DNA of 19,392 bases from an uncultured Lachnospiraceae bacterium (GCA_910588895.1 CAJUSS010000066.1:1-19392), one strand, 5' to 3'. Shown: positions 1-7,577, counted from the stretch's first letter. Made by a program: numbers and translations. Notes: a model not told the origin generated them from the letters alone.

Positions 1-297
1 TTCATTATATCAGAAAAAGAGGGCGCAGGCCATCAAAAGTTCGCTGTAGTATTAGGAGATATAGAAAATATAGACTATGATACTTTCGAAAAAAACGATG
101 TATGGGGAAATAGTAATGTTTTTTCACGTGAAGAATGCTTGCGGTGTAAAATAGGAGGATTTTGTGGAGGGGGATGCGTATTAGAAAGAGAGGCTAGAGG
201 AAAACAGATCTGCATAGATGAACAAAAAACATTTGATCATTTTATGGATAGGGTCATAATCCCCAATTTAACGAAGTATGAACAATCATATCAATAA
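1..297 (+). CDS. C-terminal end of a radical SAM/SPASM peptide maturase (partial)
   Basis: The reading frame enters from the left edge and stops at TAA 295-297, leaving 98 residues. The visible part has a cysteine cluster CLRCKIGGFCGGGC, spaced C-x2-C-x5-C-x3-C, with one more Cys 11 residues later (GKQIC). This is the SPASM-type auxiliary [4Fe-4S] pattern found at the C-terminus of radical SAM enzymes that modify ribosomal peptides (sactipeptides, ranthipeptides and other RiPPs). The catalytic CxxxCxxC motif should lie upstream and is not in the window, so the modification cannot be named. The stop overlaps the start of the next gene, an ABC exporter, by 20 bases, which implies co-translation and a maturation-plus-export unit. 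The segment is AT-rich compared with the rest of the window. Confidence 0.8.
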   Translation, partial: FIISEKEGAGHQKFAVVLGDIENIDYDTFEKNDVWGNSNVFSREECLRCKIGGFCGGGCVLEREARGKQICIDEQKTFDHFMDRVIIPNLTKYEQSYQ

Positions 298-1635
298 ATA
301 TTCGACTCTCTGTGTTGTGTTTGGATGTGTAGAGCAGGCCCTAGTAGCGCTTTCTACGATTGCGATGATTCGGGTAGGTCAGTGTATTGAAAGACCAAAT
401 AAGCTTACTTTTTGGGTCTTGGTCTTTTCTATATTGCTTTTTATAGTTTTTCTTCCACGATATGGCTATCAACATTTTTTGATATTAGCAAAATACCATA
501 CATTCAGAAAGTACATTTTTGATTTCAAAAAGGACTGCCACTTTAAACCATACCTTGCAAAGGAGAGAGATTTTACTGGCAAAAGAAAGACTTTTTTTAT
601 AATGAGGCATGGAATGTAGTAAATGAAAGCTATGATCTTATTTTTGATCTTATCCTGACATTCCTTAATATTTGTTTTAATATAGGGGTCATCAGTATCG
701 CGATAGAAAAGGACTTTATCATTGCTTATATGAGCTCCTTTATTTTTGCTTTTGGTCTATGTTTTGTTTCCCAAAAAAAGGTGGAAAATTTATCTCTTGA
801 TCTGCAGGATACGCATGTAAACATGAATACGATCTTACGATATGGTTGGGATACGATCATGGCAGATAATGAGCATAACGCTTGTTTGTGGAAGAACGCA
901 TTAAAGGCTGCGATCAAAGAGACAACGGGCAAAGGTGTACATAAATTGCGCTATGTAACCTATATGTCATGTTTGGCAATGCTGTTTAGTATGATCCCTG
1001 TTTTCTTTGTATTGATAAAAAGTTTCCTTTCCTGCAGCGATGCGGCTTCAGCCGCTGTACTGGTCGTTACTTTGCCTAGGCAGGTCAATACGATCCAGTA
1101 TTTAAATATACTTATTTCAACTATTATGAACTGGAATAGTATATATGCAAAAATTCTTGGATTAAATAGCGCGTTACAGGTTCCCGAGAATTTGACTTTT
1201 GATCCGAAATATATCAATTTCTTTGAAGTGATCCTTGAGGAAGACAAGGTCCGCTACCGATTTGGATCTTTTGATGAGATCATTACCTGGGAAAAGCTAA
1301 AGCAGCCAGGGCGCATCACCATACGAGGAGGGAATGGAGTAGGAAAGTCGACGATACTCATTGGGTTAAAAACGTATTTTAAAGATAAAGCGTATTATTA
1401 TTCTCCCAATATGGAAGTTTACTTCGAAGATATACAAAAGGGGTCCATGTCATCAGGTGAAACGGTTTTATCACATATGCAGACGATCCTAAAAGAAGTC
1501 CAGACGGATATGCTGCTTTTGGACGAATGGGACGCAGATCTTGATGCAGCAAATATAAAAAAGATCAGTGGATCTTTGGATCAAGTGGCACGGACTCAAT
1601 GTATCCTTGAGGTGCGCCATCGGAATGATGAATAG
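278..1635 (+). pseudogene. ABC exporter (membrane domain fused to ATPase), broken by a single-base frameshift
   Basis: The ATG at 278 lies inside the end of the maturase gene; there is no strong ribosome-binding site, so translation is probably coupled. The first frame encodes hydrophobic segments (for example WVLVFSILLFIVFLP) and stops at 617-619. The next frame, open from 547, continues the same protein (YWQKKDFFYNEAWNVV...) with more membrane helices. It then gives an ATPase domain with Walker A GGNGVGKST, a signature-like MSSGE instead of LSGGQ, Walker B MLLLDEWDADLD, and a final VRHR in the H-loop position. Adding one T to the run at 571-574 would join the frames into about 452 residues, a short one-chain exporter that would work as a dimer. 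It may be a true pseudogene or a sequencing error. By position it should export the product of the adjacent radical SAM enzyme. The ATPase half could still start internally, for example at 730. Confidence 0.75.
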
Positions 1636-1751
1636 GAAAAAGCCGACCATGCCAGAAGAGCAGAAGATGCGGCAGAGGGATATCCAAAGGAAGCTATGTA
1701 CAGCGGCTTTAGCAATATGCTTATGATCAGACGACAAGCCAGGAAACCTCG
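1636..1751. other. Short spacer with a coding-like but unrecognised frame
   Basis: Directly after the exporter stop, the same frame reads on open from 1636 to a stop at 1756-1758. It contains AEGYPKEAMYSGFSNMLMIR, which looks like protein-coding composition rather than random translation. It has no start codon or ribosome-binding site of its own at the 5' end. It may be the remnant of a lost gene. I do not recognise the family. Confidence 0.25.
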
Positions 1752-2076
1752 ATGAGTAGCCTTTCCCATACTGTTGTATGTACCGTTCGGTATGCAGCAG
1801 TTCAATAGTCTTCACGCATTTTTTAGATGATAGTCAAGCACGGATATATAGCCCAGCTTGGCTATTATCTTGCAACCATTGTTTACATAACTTAATGACC
1901 CTTCTATCACTGATGCGACGATCCAATGATCCCAGTAGTTCGGTCACCCAAAAGCATTGGAGGCTCGCTACAAGGCTCACTGGCGATCACCTTGACCAGA
2001 CTTTTACTGGCTAGCTGATAACAGCTTGCAGAACACACGACTTTCACCCATTAGAACGTGCGCCCGTCGGGCATAC
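1752..2076 (-). mobile_element. ORF-less remnant of a class C group II intron
   Basis: Read on the minus strand, 2076 begins GTATGCCCGACGGGCGCAC and soon continues with AATGGGTGAAAGTC. From memory this matches the 5' end of class C group II introns (for example the Oceanobacillus iheyensis intron: GUGUGCCCG, then GGGUGAGAGUC). Near the other end, 1802-1770, AACTGCTGCATACC, loop GAAC, and GGTACATACAACAGT form a hairpin like a catalytic domain V. A domain VI-like stretch and an end resembling CTACTCAT at 1759-1752 follow. The element is about 325 bases with no reverse transcriptase, so domain IV and probably more of the ribozyme are deleted. It begins immediately after the T-tract of the terminator at 2081-2109 on the same strand, which is the known target preference of class C introns. 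No alignment or fold was run. Confidence 0.55.
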
Positions 2077-2110
2077 TAGAAAAAGAGCGCAGGCCGCCCC
2101 GCACTCTTTC
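2077..2110 (-). terminator. Rho-independent terminator of the flavin reductase gene
   Basis: On the minus strand, AAAGAGTGC (2109-2101) pairs with GCGCTCTTT (2090-2082), with one mismatch and a GC-rich 10-base loop, followed by TTCTA. It lies about 50 bases after the stop of the flavin reductase gene. The group II intron remnant starts right after it. Confidence 0.7.
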
Positions 2111-2161
2111 TCCATCTACTTTTATACGATCTATAAAGATATCTATGCTCCACAGCCGCCC

Positions 2162-4144
2162 TTATTTTCCCACATAGGCCGCCGCGCTCTCCCCTGCGAT
2201 CCGTCCGGAGGTCCAGGCGAAGCCGCAGGCCAGGCCCTCGTATGGCGGATAGCCTAAGCCGTTGTAGTAGCCGCCCGCGCCGGTCCCGGCTGCGTACAGG
2301 CCCGGGATCGGCTCATAGTCGCCGTCGATCACCTGCAGGTGCTCGTCCACCTTTACGCCGCCCACGGTCCCTAAGTACACGGCACGGCAGTCAAATGCGT
2401 ATAAGTCGCCTTCGCCCACAGTAAACTTTAAGGAGGCGGCCGCCTTATCATAATCGGTGTCCGCGCCTGCCTCTACCATGGTATTGTACCGCTCGATGGT
2501 GGCTTCCAGCTCTCCGGCATCCATACCGGCTGCCTCGGCAAGGGCCGCGGCGTCAGCGCCCTTGAACGCGGTCCCTGCCTGCACGGCCTGCTCGGCCAGC
2601 TCCTTGAAATCCGCAGGATCCATGGAGGCGCCAGGACCGGACTTGGAGATCCGCAGGGTATCGCCGTCGGTATAGGACTGCAGGGTCGCCTCATCTACGA
2701 TAAAGTAATATCTCCCGCCTGCGGCTACAGCGGCGTTAGCCCAAAAGGCGGTGTCGTAGACCACATCCTCATTGACAAAACGGCTGCCGGAGGCATCTAC
2801 CCACAGAAGGGGAGACATGAGGAGCTGGGTCAGGCTGCTGCTGGAGAAACCGGCCAAGGTCTCGCCGGAGGATTCTGTAGTGGTCTCCGACTCGGCCAGC
2901 TGGCAGGCATGGAGGAGCGGCGTGCCATCTAAGTCGATCGCGCCTGCCTTGACCATGGCATCGTATCCCTCTCCCATATTGGGCATGCCGATGGAGGCCA
3001 TGTAGTCGTTCTTCACCTTTGCGGCCGCGCGCTCGCTGTCACCGCCAAAGCCGCCGGTACACACGATCACCGCGTCTGCATGTACGGTCAGCTGACCGCC
3101 GTCCTCTTTCGTGGCCACGATCCCGGTCACCTTGCCGTCCGCCTCCTGGATCAGATCTGTAAAGGTGGTATTGAGCCGGACCTCTGCGCCCATCTCGTCC
3201 AGCTTCTGGTACAGGGCTTCAAAACCGGCCCCGCTGTCTTCATACTTATGGTAGCACTTGTACTCATAGGGATCGTTCTCATGGGCGAACTGAGTGGTCT
3301 CCTGCTGGAGATAGAACTTCATCCCCATACCGTCCAGCCACTCCACCGTATCGGCGGCCTTTTCCACGATCGCTCTGGTCAGGGGGCCGTTGGATAAATA
3401 GTTATTGAACACCAGCAGGCGGTTGATCGCTACATCTACATCCAGATCCAGGCCTTCCTCCTGCTGCCACTTGGAATCGATCGCAAAAAAGCCGCTGGCC
3501 AGCTTGGAGTTCCCGCCTACAGCACCCAGCTTTTCCACCACCATGACCTTTGCGCCTGCCTCTGCCGCCGCAAGGGCCGCGCCGGTGCCGGATCCGCCTG
3601 CGCCTACCACCACGATATCCACGGTGGCCTCCTCCGCTTCCCCTTCTGCCTTCTCTACTGTCTTAGACTTCCAGCTCTCCACATCCACGCCGGCCTCAGA
3701 GAGGGCCGCCTCCGCCGCGGCCAGGACTGCCTGGGATGTGATGGTGGCTCCGGACACGGTGTCCACTGCCAGGCTCTGACTGCCGAGGATCTCCTCTGCG
3801 ATCTTCGGCGCCGCCTTGCCTCCCAGGTCCGGGGTCTCACCATCTGCCGTCACGTCCACTGCCGTCACGTTCCCTTCACCGTCCACTGTGACCTTCACCG
3901 TGACATCGCCGCCAAAGCCCTTTTCCACAGCTTCATAGGTGCCTTCCTTTGCCTGGCCCCCCTCAGCCGGACCTTCCTGGCCGGGATCCGCCTCGCTCTG
4001 GCTCTCCTTTGCTGCCGCCGTGGTCTCTTCCGTCTGGGCTGCGGTGGTGCTGTCCGTGCTCCCGCCGGAGCATCCGGCCATGGCAGCCGCTGCCATAGAT
4101 ACGGCCATGATCAGACCCAACCCTTTTCTGCCTCGTTTCCTCAT
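2162..4144 (-). CDS. Extracellular FMN/FAD-dependent reductase lipoprotein (fumarate reductase/UrdA-like flavoprotein)
   Basis: The protein has 660 residues and begins after AGGAGG with a 10-base spacer. The N-terminus is a lipoprotein signal peptide with Cys25 in MAGCSGG, followed by a Thr/Glu/Ala-rich tether to about residue 65. Residues ~66-150 are an FMN-binding domain. The motif D128-TV-SGAT134 is the site where ApbE attaches FMN covalently to Thr. Residues ~175-655 are a FAD-binding reductase domain of the flavocytochrome c family: GAGGSG at 181-186, Glu204 for the ribose, and the C-terminal IPGLYAAGTGAGG motif. The enzyme should sit on the outer face of the membrane and pass electrons from an extracellular flavin chain to a small organic acceptor. 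Residues that bind and protonate fumarate appear replaced (Tyr463, Gly592 and a YPPYEG segment), so the substrate is probably not fumarate. The gene diverges from the AraC-type regulator. No apbE or electron-donor genes are in the window. Confidence 0.85.
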   Translation of the reverse strand: MRKRGRKGLGLIMAVSMAAAAMAGCSGGSTDSTTAAQTEETTAAAKESQSEADPGQEGPAEGGQAKEGTYEAVEKGFGGDVTVKVTVDGEGNVTAVDVTADGETPDLGGKAAPKIAEEILGSQSLAVDTVSGATITSQAVLAAAEAALSEAGVDVESWKSKTVEKAEGEAEEATVDIVVVGAGGSGTGAALAAAEAGAKVMVVEKLGAVGGNSKLASGFFAIDSKWQQEEGLDLDVDVAINRLLVFNNYLSNGPLTRAIVEKAADTVEWLDGMGMKFYLQQETTQFAHENDPYEYKCYHKYEDSGAGFEALYQKLDEMGAEVRLNTTFTDLIQEADGKVTGIVATKEDGGQLTVHADAVIVCTGGFGGDSERAAAKVKNDYMASIGMPNMGEGYDAMVKAGAIDLDGTPLLHACQLAESETTTESSGETLAGFSSSSLTQLLMSPLLWVDASGSRFVNEDVVYDTAFWANAAVAAGGRYYFIVDEATLQSYTDGDTLRISKSGPGASMDPADFKELAEQAVQAGTAFKGADAAALAEAAGMDAGELEATIERYNTMVEAGADTDYDKAAASLKFTVGEGDLYAFDCRAVYLGTVGGVKVDEHLQVIDGDYEPIPGLYAAGTGAGGYYNGLGYPPYEGLACGFAWTSGRIAGESAAAYVGK

Positions 4145-4188
4145 CTTTTGCTTACCTCCTGGTAGTCTGTTATTTTTTTAACATCTTT

Positions 4189-4217
4189 ATTATATCATGG
4201 AAGATATCTGCGCTAAA
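4189..4217 (-). promoter_or_regulatory. Probable promoter of the flavin reductase gene
   Basis: On the minus strand a perfect TATAAT (4194-4189) is preceded at 17 bases by a weak TTTAGC (4217-4212). It lies about 45 bases before the start codon. The poor -35 box fits a gene needing an activator such as the divergent AraC protein; that is an inference. Confidence 0.5.
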
Positions 4218-4260
4218 AGCTACCTATTTCGGCAAAAAAATGGTTTTTTTTAAGATTTTG

Positions 4261-4269
4261 TGGTATGAT
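4261..4269 (+). promoter_or_regulatory. Possible extended -10 promoter of the AraC-type regulator gene
   Basis: TGGTATGAT is an extended -10 element (TGn plus TATGAT). The T-rich stretch upstream gives no good -35 box. It would leave a leader of about 215 bases before the regulator start. Between it and the repeats (4270-4426) I see no gene. Confidence 0.35.
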
Positions 4270-4426
4270 CTTGATAGACATCCTACCTGCACTGATCCGC
4301 TGTCACGCAGGACGGGACAAGCCGCCCACCGGACCATATGCATCCCCCGGAAGGAGCATGGCCGGAGGACATGATACCTCGACCCGAGACCTGCTCCCGT
4401 AGGATCCACGAAGGCCTATATAGCAA

Positions 4427-4472
4427 GATCTATTGATAGAAGGATCTGTACATAGAGGATCTATACATGAAG
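4427..4472 (+). repeat. Three tandem ~15-bp direct repeats before the AraC-type regulator
   Basis: Three copies follow each other: GATCTATTGATAGAAG (4427), GATCTGTACATAGAG (4443) and GATCTATACATGAAG (4458). They are spaced 16 and 15 bases and end just before the ribosome-binding site. The arrangement could be a set of binding sites for the regulator itself or a leader RNA structure. Confidence 0.6.
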
Positions 4473-4490
4473 ATAAGGAGGCGACCCACA

Positions 4491-5378
4491 ATGTCGATAC
4501 CTGCGGTCACGGATGCTCTTTCCCCTGCCCAGGCCAGCACCCCGGAGCTCCTTCTCCCTGCATCCGGCTTTTATCTGGCTGACCGTCTGTCCGATCTTCC
4601 CGCCCCCGCACAAGGACAGATCCGGATCCTCCTGATCCCGGAACGCTGTCTCCTGCGCCTGCAGGGGAGTCTGACCGTGTGCTCACCCGGGAACATCCTG
4701 ATCGCCAAGAGCGGGTATCCCATCGAGGAGGAGGACGCACCGGTCCCCTCTATGCTATTGACTGAGGATTTCTTCGACTCCCTGTTCTTTTCCCAGATCA
4801 TGGACTGTCCACTGTTCTACGACTTCCTCCGCACTCCCTCTGCGCAGGGGCGGCTCCTGTATTTTGACTGCTCCCTGGCCAGCATGGACTGGGCCATCGC
4901 AAAGATCCTGTTTTACGAAGCCGGCAAGGGGATCCCAGGGAAAAAGGCCGTACACGCCGCCTGCACCCTGCTGCTCTCCGAGCTCCACCAGTGCCATCAG
5001 GAAAAACTGCTGATCGGCCGCTCTGCCATGATGACGGAAAATAAGATCGGGGCGGTCCTGACCTACATTTCCGATCACTACCGGGATATCACCCTGGAGA
5101 CCGCGGCAGCGGCCTTCCATTACCATCCGGCCTATTTTTCTGCCTGGTTCAAAAAACAGGCGCACATCACCTTCCAGCAGCAGCTCATGAAGATCCGGCT
5201 GGAGCAGGCCCGTTTCCTCCTGCGCGAGACCCGCCTGCCGGTACAGACGATCTTAGAGGAGGTGGGATTTCAGGAAAAGAGCCATTTCCACCGGTGCTTT
5301 AAGCGGGAATGCAAGATGACGCCGCTGGCCTACCGGAAGATGTGCCAGGCAGATGGGAGCTCTCTGGGAAATGGTTAG
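4491..5378 (+). CDS. AraC-family transcriptional regulator
   Basis: I chose the ATG at 4491 because AAGGAGG (4475-4481) sits nine bases before it. An in-frame ATG at 4467 lies upstream of that site and has none of its own. This gives 295 residues. The N-terminal two-thirds is a sensing domain with no clear motif beyond a cupin-like beginning (ERCLLRLQGSLTVCSPGNILI). The C-terminal ~100 residues are the AraC pair of helix-turn-helix units: DITLETAAAAFHYHPAYFSAWFKK for the first (shown in part as AAAFHYHPAYFSAWF), and TILEEVGFQEKSHFHRCFKR for the second, followed by MTPLAYRK. The gene diverges from the flavin reductase gene, which is its most likely target. Its 3' end overlaps that of the convergent toxin gene by four bases. 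Confidence 0.85.
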   Translation: MSIPAVTDALSPAQASTPELLLPASGFYLADRLSDLPAPAQGQIRILLIPERCLLRLQGSLTVCSPGNILIAKSGYPIEEEDAPVPSMLLTEDFFDSLFFSQIMDCPLFYDFLRTPSAQGRLLYFDCSLASMDWAIAKILFYEAGKGIPGKKAVHAACTLLLSELHQCHQEKLLIGRSAMMTENKIGAVLTYISDHYRDITLETAAAAFHYHPAYFSAWFKKQAHITFQQQLMKIRLEQARFLLRETRLPVQTILEEVGFQEKSHFHRCFKRECKMTPLAYRKMCQADGSSLGNG

Positions 5379-5713
5379 GACAGATCCAGCGACTCTGCCG
5401 CAATGCATGTGATATCCCGACCACTGTAAAGGATACGTATGATGGTGACGGTAACACCGCTGTCATCCACCGTGTAGAAGATCACAAAATTATCAACGGG
5501 GACTTTGTGCATCCCCATGCTTTTCCAAGGTTCCCAGTCTACCACAGGATTTCGTGACGGCATAAAGTTGAGGGCACGGATCGTTTTTCGGATGCGGTTT
5601 ATCTGGCCTTCTGCGATACTTGGGACTAAGAGAGTAGATGCAATGTAGGAATAGATCCCTTTTAGATCAACCTTTGCTTCCGGGGAATAGATGACCAGAT
5701 ATCGGTCGCTCAT
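5375..5713 (-). CDS. RelE/ParE-family toxin
   Basis: The protein has 112 residues, the usual size for the family. It begins YLVIYSPEAKVDLKGIYSYI, typical of the ParE N-terminal strand and helix. It ends with the basic, beta-rich core VPVDNFVIFYTVDD and IIRILYSGRD. Related toxins either cleave mRNA on the ribosome (RelE) or poison gyrase (ParE); the sequence alone does not decide which. The ATG overlaps the antitoxin stop (ATGA), with GAGAGGGAG before it, so the two are translated together. The 3' end overlaps the convergent AraC-type gene by four bases. Confidence 0.8.
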   Translation of the reverse strand: MSDRYLVIYSPEAKVDLKGIYSYIASTLLVPSIAEGQINRIRKTIRALNFMPSRNPVVDWEPWKSMGMHKVPVDNFVIFYTVDDSGVTVTIIRILYSGRDITCIAAESLDLS

Positions 5714-6015
5714 ATACCAAACTCCCTCTCAAACTCAGCGTCAACCTCATCTACCGTATAGGTTTTGCCGGATCTTAAGGATCTTACCCCTTTCATCAGT
5801 TCCGCATCTAAGTCTGCCCGGCTCATGCCGCCGATGGCGGTCGGTTTTACTGATGGAAGATGCAGATCCAACGGCAGACCTCTTGTCAGTACGATCTGAC
5901 TATAAAGCATCTGGATCGCACTGGATGGCGTGATCCCAAGCTGTGCGAGGATATTTTCTGCATTTTCTTTCAGTCCCGTATCGATACGGGCATAAATAGC
6001 GGATGTATTTGCCAT
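5710..6015 (-). CDS. RelB/DinJ-family antitoxin
   Basis: The frame is open further upstream, but the start at 6015 (MANTSAIYARID) fits the family and has AAGGAG in front. This gives 101 residues. The N-terminal part (SAIYARIDTGLKENAENILA, then LGITPSSAIQMLYSQIVL) is the ribbon-helix-helix DNA-binding fold of RelB/DinJ antitoxins. The acidic C-terminus (DEVDAEFEREFGI) would wrap the toxin. It should neutralise the overlapping downstream toxin and repress its own promoter. Confidence 0.82.
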   Translation of the reverse strand: MANTSAIYARIDTGLKENAENILAQLGITPSSAIQMLYSQIVLTRGLPLDLHLPSVKPTAIGGMSRADLDAELMKGVRSLRSGKTYTVDEVDAEFEREFGI

Positions 6016-6036
6016 ATAGATCACACTCCTTTTTGT

Positions 6037-6067
6037 ATAGTATATCTGACTATGCTGGCAAACGCAA
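6037..6067 (-). promoter_or_regulatory. Promoter and candidate operator of the toxin-antitoxin pair
   Basis: On the minus strand TATACT (6044-6039) has TTGCGT (6067-6062) 17 bases upstream. An inverted repeat ATAGT (6053-6049) / ACTAT (6041-6037) with a seven-base spacer covers the -10 box. This is the expected place for binding of the antitoxin dimer. Confidence 0.5.
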
Positions 6068-6089
6068 GCGATCGCAAGCATTTAACGCT

Positions 6090-6130
6090 AAAAAAGACAG
6101 GCCTCCGCAAGTACTGCAGAGCTGCCTGTC
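6090..6130 (-). terminator. Rho-independent terminator of the Asp23 gene
   Basis: On the minus strand GACAGGC (6130-6124) pairs with GCCTGTC (6102-6096). An inner CTCTGCA/TGCGGAG-type stem adds to it, and a run of six T follows. It sits about 50 bases after the Asp23 stop. Confidence 0.85.
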
Positions 6131-6178
6131 CTTCCAAATGATACCGTCCCGTATGCACATACGCTGCCCTTCCATCTT

Positions 6179-6565
6179 TCAGCGGGCGTTCTCCATGTTC
6201 ACACTGGCGATCTTGATGTTCACGTCCAGCACGGAAAGGCCGGTCATGTTCTCGATGGCGGTCTTTACCCGGTCCTGCACCTTTTCACCCACATCCGGGA
6301 TATTATAGCCATATTTTAGGTTCAGGGAAAGATCCACGGACACATGCTCCTCCGTCACGTCCACCTTTACCCCCTTGGAAAGGTTCTTCATGCCCAGCTT
6401 TCCCACCAGCTCGTTGGTGATGTTGCCTGCCATGGAGTCCACGCCTTCCACCTCCGTAGCGGCCAGTCCGGCGATGATCGCCACCACCTCATCCGCGATC
6501 TGTACCTCCCCCAGCTTATCCTTTTCATAGACCTTGTGCGTGCTTCTATTCTCGATCTCTGCCAC
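6179..6565 (-). CDS. Asp23/Gls24 family protein
   Basis: I prefer the GTG at 6565, seven bases after AGGAGG (6578-6573). The upstream in-frame ATG at 6592 would place that ribosome-binding site inside the gene. This gives 128 residues beginning with AEIENRSTHKVYEKDKLGEV after the start. The core IADEVVAIIAGLAATEVEGV and the C-terminal half ending VLDVNIKIASVNMENAR (shape VKVDVTEEHVSVDLSLNLKY) are typical of Asp23/Gls24 proteins. These are small cytosolic, sometimes membrane-associated proteins linked to envelope and alkaline stress. The gene appears monocistronic, with its own promoter and terminator. Confidence 0.85.
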   Translation of the reverse strand: MAEIENRSTHKVYEKDKLGEVQIADEVVAIIAGLAATEVEGVDSMAGNITNELVGKLGMKNLSKGVKVDVTEEHVSVDLSLNLKYGYNIPDVGEKVQDRVKTAIENMTGLSVLDVNIKIASVNMENAR

Positions 6566-6657
6566 GATGCTACCTCCTGCTCCTATGCTCATCTTTTTGG
6601 TGCTCTGCCCTCCCTATAGGATATGCCAACACAGCCTTTTCTATCGCTTTCTTTATC

Positions 6658-6686
6658 AGTATACCAGAAAACAGGTGCTTTGCAAA
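6658..6686 (-). promoter_or_regulatory. Promoter of the Asp23 gene
   Basis: On the minus strand TTTGCA (6686-6681), a 17-base spacer and TATACT (6663-6658) preceded by TGG form an extended -10 promoter. It lies about 90 bases before the chosen start and just after the YitT stop. Confidence 0.6.
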
Positions 6687-6704
6687 GGTAGTTTTTTACT
6701 TGCG

Positions 6705-7577
6705 CTAATTTGTCAAAAACCCTTTCCCCACGATCTCGCTGGAGCTGGTGATCATGATAAAAGCCGTAGGTTCCACCGCGCGCACATAGTTGCGCAGGCG
6801 GACCGCCTGCCCTCTGGACATGGTCGTCATGATGACCGCCTTTTTCTCGTGGGTGAAAGCGCCCTTTGCCTCATAGACCGTAGCGCTGCGCACCAGCTTG
6901 TGGATGATGAAATCGCAGATCGGCTCCGGGTCGTCGCAGACGATGTTAAAGCATTTGCACTGGTTGATGTTCTCGATCACCCCGTCGATCATCAGAGATT
7001 TGGCCATCAGGCCCAGCAGGGAATACAGGCCGGTCTCCACGTTAAAGACGAAAAATGCCAGGATCACCGAAGCGGCATCCACCAGAAAGAGCACGGTGCC
7101 GATGTTCAGACTGGTATGCTTTTTCAGGATCATCGCGATGATATCCGTGCCGCCGCTGGACGCGCCGATGTTAAAGAGCACGGCAGAGCCCACCGCCGGA
7201 AGGAACACGGCAAAGATCAGCTCCAGCAGGGGCTGTGTGGTGAGGGGCCGGCTCAGAGGACAGACCCGCTCTAAAAAAGACAGCCCAAAGGACATCAGCA
7301 TGCTGGCATATACCGTCTTCACGCCAAAGACCCGCCCTAAAAAGATGAACCCGATCACCAGCAGCGCTGTATTGGCGAAGAAGGTAAAATCGCCTGCGCT
7401 AAAAGGGGGGATCTTGCTGACGATCGTTGAAAAACCGGTGACACCTCCGAAGGAAAAATTATTGGGGAACTTGAAAAAATAGATCCCGATCACCATCAGC
7501 GCGATGCTGACGGTGATCAGGGCATACATCGCCAGGGTCCTCTGCCAGGGATGGGCCCACTCCGTTGTGAACAACAT
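6705..7577 (-). CDS. YitT-family membrane protein with DUF2179 domain
   Basis: The start at 7577 (MLFTTEWAHPWQRTL) follows AAGAGG at seven bases. A longer frame reaches 7628 but without such a site. The 290-residue protein has five or six hydrophobic helices in its first two-thirds (LITVSIALMVIGIYFFKF; FANTALLVIGFIFLG; LIFAVFLPAVGSAVLF). It contains the family motifs NNFSFGGVTGFSTI and NIGASSGGTDIIAMIL. The soluble C-terminal ~80 residues (AVIMTTMSRGQAVRLRNYV; AFIMITSSSEIVGKGF) are DUF2179. Proteins of this family are common in Firmicutes and have no firmly established transport substrate. A 9-bp stem-loop lies in the leader at 7604-7632. Confidence 0.88.
   Translation of the reverse strand: MLFTTEWAHPWQRTLAMYALITVSIALMVIGIYFFKFPNNFSFGGVTGFSTIVSKIPPFSAGDFTFFANTALLVIGFIFLGRVFGVKTVYASMLMSFGLSFLERVCPLSRPLTTQPLLELIFAVFLPAVGSAVLFNIGASSGGTDIIAMILKKHTSLNIGTVLFLVDAASVILAFFVFNVETGLYSLLGLMAKSLMIDGVIENINQCKCFNIVCDDPEPICDFIIHKLVRSATVYEAKGAFTHEKKAVIMTTMSRGQAVRLRNYVRAVEPTAFIMITSSSEIVGKGFLTN

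Noticed and set aside
1778..2014. 78-residue open frame on the plus strand
   Set aside because: It lies antisense to the group II intron-like sequence and has no ribosome-binding site or recognisable protein features.
6534..7274. 246-residue plus-strand open frame
   Set aside because: It runs antisense to the YitT gene and the Asp23 start; the translation is rich in His, Arg and Gln and lacks family features.
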